This document shows positions 4,641 to 5,937 of a DNA stretch of 5,937 nt, piece after piece. The stretch's first letter is position 1. Each line of letters begins with the position of its first letter. A model generated the notes under the pieces. That model did no database searches. It was not told the origin of the DNA and saw only the letters and a list, made by a program, of their open reading frames with translations. Origin of the DNA: an uncultured Marinilabiliales bacterium. GTDB lineage: Bacteria > Bacteroidota > Bacteroidia > Bacteroidales > BM520. Where the stretch lies: contig CALFIZ010000025.1 of NCBI GenBank assembly GCA_937877575.1, forward strand, positions 1-5,937, in the 5' to 3' direction. The position numbers and the translations under genes were made by a program.

Positions 4641-5937
4641 TTATCTTCTGCCACCTGTAGATGAGCCGCTTCTGCTACCACCTGTAGAAGAACTGCTTCT
4701 ACTGCTTGATGATGAACTGCTTGACGACGGACTTCTTGACGATGAACTTCCTGAATAACTGCTTCTACTTGATGATGATGACACGCTGCTTCTGTTATTT
4801 GAAGAACTGCTTCTGCTGCTCGAAGAGGAGCTGCTTCTGCTGTTTGATGAAGAGTTGTTCAATGAAGAGCTGCTTCTGTTATTTGAAGAACTGCTTCTGC
4901 TGCTCGAAGAAGAGCTGCTTCTGTTGTTTGATGAAGAGTTAATGGATGAGCTGCCACTTCTGTTGGACTTTGAAGAGCTATTGCGAGGATTTGTGTAGTC
5001 AGAACTGCTGCTTGGTACGGAGACCGATGGAGTCTGATAGTTGGATGGTTTCGAATATCTTGAGCCAATGGAAGAGCCCTCCTTTGAATTTGAGGAAGAT
5101 GTGTTAGAACTTGAAGAGCCGGTTGGTTTTGACTGGTTGTTGGTTGATGTGCCGACTCTATTGTTGTTTGAGGAATTGATACCACTATTTGAGGAATTAA
5201 CCCCTCTATTGGTGTTGGTTCCGACATTGTTGCCTGAACTGCGAAGATTGTTATTATTGCTGTTATTAGAGCTGTTGACGTTCGAACTGTTGTTGGAGGA
5301 AGAAGGATTCACAGTTGACGACCCTGCTCTGTTGTTGGATGAGTTGAAACCACTATTGGTGTTAGTGCCGACATTAGAGTTGGAACTACGGATGTTATCG
5401 TTAGTGGTATTTGTAGTGTTGGCTGTTGATTCATTGGCTCTGTTGTTATTGCCGGAACCGCCATTGTTACCGTTGTTATTGGTATTACCGTTTTTATTGG
5501 TATTGCCGCTCTGTCCGGTTGATGACGATGACCTGTTGGGGTTTCCGTTATAGCCTGAACCATTTGAACCTGCTCCGGAGCCGAGGCCGCCTCCGCCGGC
5601 ATATCCCTCATATCCGCCTCTTGAACCTCTTGGCTCGTATTTGGTTTTGTTATTATTATGACCTGGGGTGAACGGGTCTTTAGGTCCCCAAGGTCTGTAT
5701 GGGTCGCAGTGACGGCATCCGTGATACCATGGGTTGTTCCAGTAAGGATTGTGGCATGTATAGCAGCCGCCATAGTACCAAGGAGAATACCATGGATTGT
5801 ACCATGAGCCGTACCACGGGTCATACCATGAACTGTACCATGGGTCATACCAGCCGTTGTACCATGTGTTGTACCAGCCGAATGACACACCGTAACGATA
5901 GCCACGGCGCCACCAAGGACGATAATCATTCAAGTAT
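4641..5937 (-). CDS. Low-complexity WY-repeat, Cys-containing, Ser/Asn/Arg-rich protein (5' end outside window)
   Basis: I do not recognise a functional family. The frame is open from the right edge to TAA at 4641 (about 431 residues). A TTG at 5933 could serve formally as a start, but the frame stays open upstream, so the true N-terminus, probably with an export signal, is likely missing. Numbering from that TTG, the regions are: RPWWRRGYRYG (5-15); nine WY dipeptides spaced by two residues (20-53); CYTCH and CRHC (57-76, CX2C-X12-CX2C); a Pro/Gly linker; Gly-rich (102-130); Asn/Ser/Thr-rich (about 130-270); and a Ser/Arg-rich tail ending GGSRSGSSTGGRR. Nothing suggests membrane segments or enzyme motifs. 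Bacteroides relatives of this composition are, as I recall, labelled 'vitellogenin II precursor', a label of no functional value. Residue bias and order suggest a disordered, possibly surface-exposed protein. It lies upstream of the porin gene and probably shares its transcript. Confidence 0.75.
   Translation of the reverse strand, partial: YLNDYRPWWRRGYRYGVSFGWYNTWYNGWYDPWYSSWYDPWYGSWYNPWYSPWYYGGCYTCHNPYWNNPWYHGCRHCDPYRPWGPKDPFTPGHNNNKTKYEPRGSRGGYEGYAGGGGLGSGAGSNGSGYNGNPNRSSSSTGQSGNTNKNGNTNNNGNNGGSGNNNRANESTANTTNTTNDNIRSSNSNVGTNTNSGFNSSNNRAGSSTVNPSSSNNSSNVNSSNNSNNNNLRSSGNNVGTNTNRGVNSSNSGINSSNNNRVGTSTNNQSKPTGSSSSNTSSSNSKEGSSIGSRYSKPSNYQTPSVSVPSSSSDYTNPRNSSSKSNRSGSSSINSSSNNRSSSSSSSRSSSSNNRSSSSLNNSSSNSRSSSSSSSRSSSSNNRSSVSSSSSRSSYSGSSSSRSPSSSSSSSSSRSSSSTGGSRSGSSTGGRR
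4785..4941 (-). repeat. 84-bp tandem duplication in the Ser-rich tail
   Basis: The segments 4785-4857 and 4869-4941 are 73 bp each and differ at three positions by my reading; their starts are 84 bp (28 codons) apart. The shared protein unit contains NSSSN, then Arg-separated runs of serine, then SSSSNNRSS. One difference is synonymous (Ser TCC/TCT) and one changes Ser to Asn; the third falls at the edge of the unit. The length is a multiple of three, so unit gain or loss keeps the frame. Surrounding sequence shows weaker copies of the same CTGCTTCTG core. Confidence 0.85.
5167..5198 (-). repeat. 21-bp duplication (7-codon unit) in the Asn-rich region
   Basis: TTTGAGGAATT occurs at 5167-5177 and 5188-5198, starts 21 bp apart. 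The copies encode the paired NSSN elements of the segment NSSNSGINSSNNNRVG. The unit keeps the reading frame. Confidence 0.6.
5206..5398 (-). repeat. Degenerate 147-bp repeat (49 codons) in the Asn-rich region
   Basis: The segments starting at 5206 and 5353 both begin CTATTGGTGTT and continue with about 46 bp of clear but imperfect similarity. They encode NLRSSGNNVGTNTNRG and NIRSSNSNVGTNTNSG respectively. The starts are 147 bp apart, a multiple of three. More differences have accumulated here than in the 84-bp duplication nearer the C-terminus, so this duplication is probably older. Confidence 0.65.
5775..5882 (-). repeat. Nine-unit 12-bp tandem array encoding WY-x-x
   Basis: The hexamer (G/A)TACCA begins at 5775, 5787, 5799, 5811, 5823, 5835, 5847, 5859 and 5871, with no deviation from the 12-bp step. 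On the minus strand each hexamer is TGGTA(C/T), Trp-Tyr. The two codons between vary: NT, NG, DP, SS, DP, GS, NP, SP in protein order. A 24-bp higher order is visible where DP units alternate with Ser-containing units. The period keeps the reading frame. Confidence 0.9.

Noticed and set aside
5041..5553. Plus-strand 170-codon Leu/Glu-rich open frame opposite the low-complexity gene
   Set aside because: It is the complement of Asn/Ser codons (AAC/AGC runs read as Leu and Glu codons on the other strand). It has no ribosome binding site or promoter, and the minus-strand frame has ordered blocks and in-frame repeats.
5309..5929. Minus-strand 206-codon frame rich in Thr, Gly and Met, overlapping the WY array
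   Set aside because: The 12-bp period gives an open repeat in every frame. The frame stops inside the Asn-rich block and has no start signal. The frame chosen continues to a stop just before the porin ribosome binding site.
4641..5937. The low-complexity gene as a non-coding repeat region or degraded gene
   Set aside because: All repeat lengths noted (12, 21, 84, 147 bp) are multiples of three. The frame is unbroken for 431 codons, and a stop followed by the porin ribosome binding site ends it cleanly.

Overview
The window looks like a chromosomal segment of a Bacteroidota member, most likely of the order Bacteroidales. Three things suggest this. Both divergent promoters carry the Bacteroidota -7 element TAnnTTTG. 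The promoter-proximal leaders lack a usable Shine-Dalgarno sequence. A FadL/OmpP1-type 'hemin receptor-like' porin sits beside a Trp/Tyr- and Ser/Asn-rich low-complexity protein, a pairing I recall from Bacteroides-like genomes. The order is inferred from these signatures and not from any search.

Layout. Positions 1-1643 (minus) hold the N-terminal 547 codons of DNA polymerase III alpha subunit (dnaE); the gene runs off the left edge. Positions 1644-1824 are a divergent intergenic region with a TAnnTTTG element on each strand and an 8-bp direct repeat just upstream of the rightward one. Positions 1825-2466 (plus) encode a typical 2-Cys peroxiredoxin of the AhpC/Prx1 type. It overlaps by 8 bp the start of the next gene (2459-3052, plus), an RdgB/HAM1 non-canonical purine NTP pyrophosphatase. 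A 31-bp convergent gap (3053-3083) follows. Positions 3084-4610 (minus) encode an outer-membrane beta-barrel protein of the OmpP1/FadL/TodX type with a signal peptide and a terminal Phe. Upstream of it in the same direction, 30 bp away, is the C-terminal 430 or more residues of a strange low-complexity protein (4641-5937, minus) that runs off the right edge.

How the genes fit together. The left half has a genome-maintenance flavour: the replicative polymerase is divergent from a two-gene unit whose products detoxify peroxide and remove deaminated purine nucleotides from the precursor pool. The right half is an envelope operon, with the low-complexity protein translated first and the porin second from a strong internal ribosome binding site.

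The least explained element is the low-complexity protein. It has nine perfectly spaced 12-bp WY units, then paired CxxC motifs (one reading CxxCH), a Gly/Asn linker and a Ser/Asn/Arg tail with tandem duplications. I see no mobile element, RNA gene or CRISPR array, and no stretch over 300 bp without a gene.
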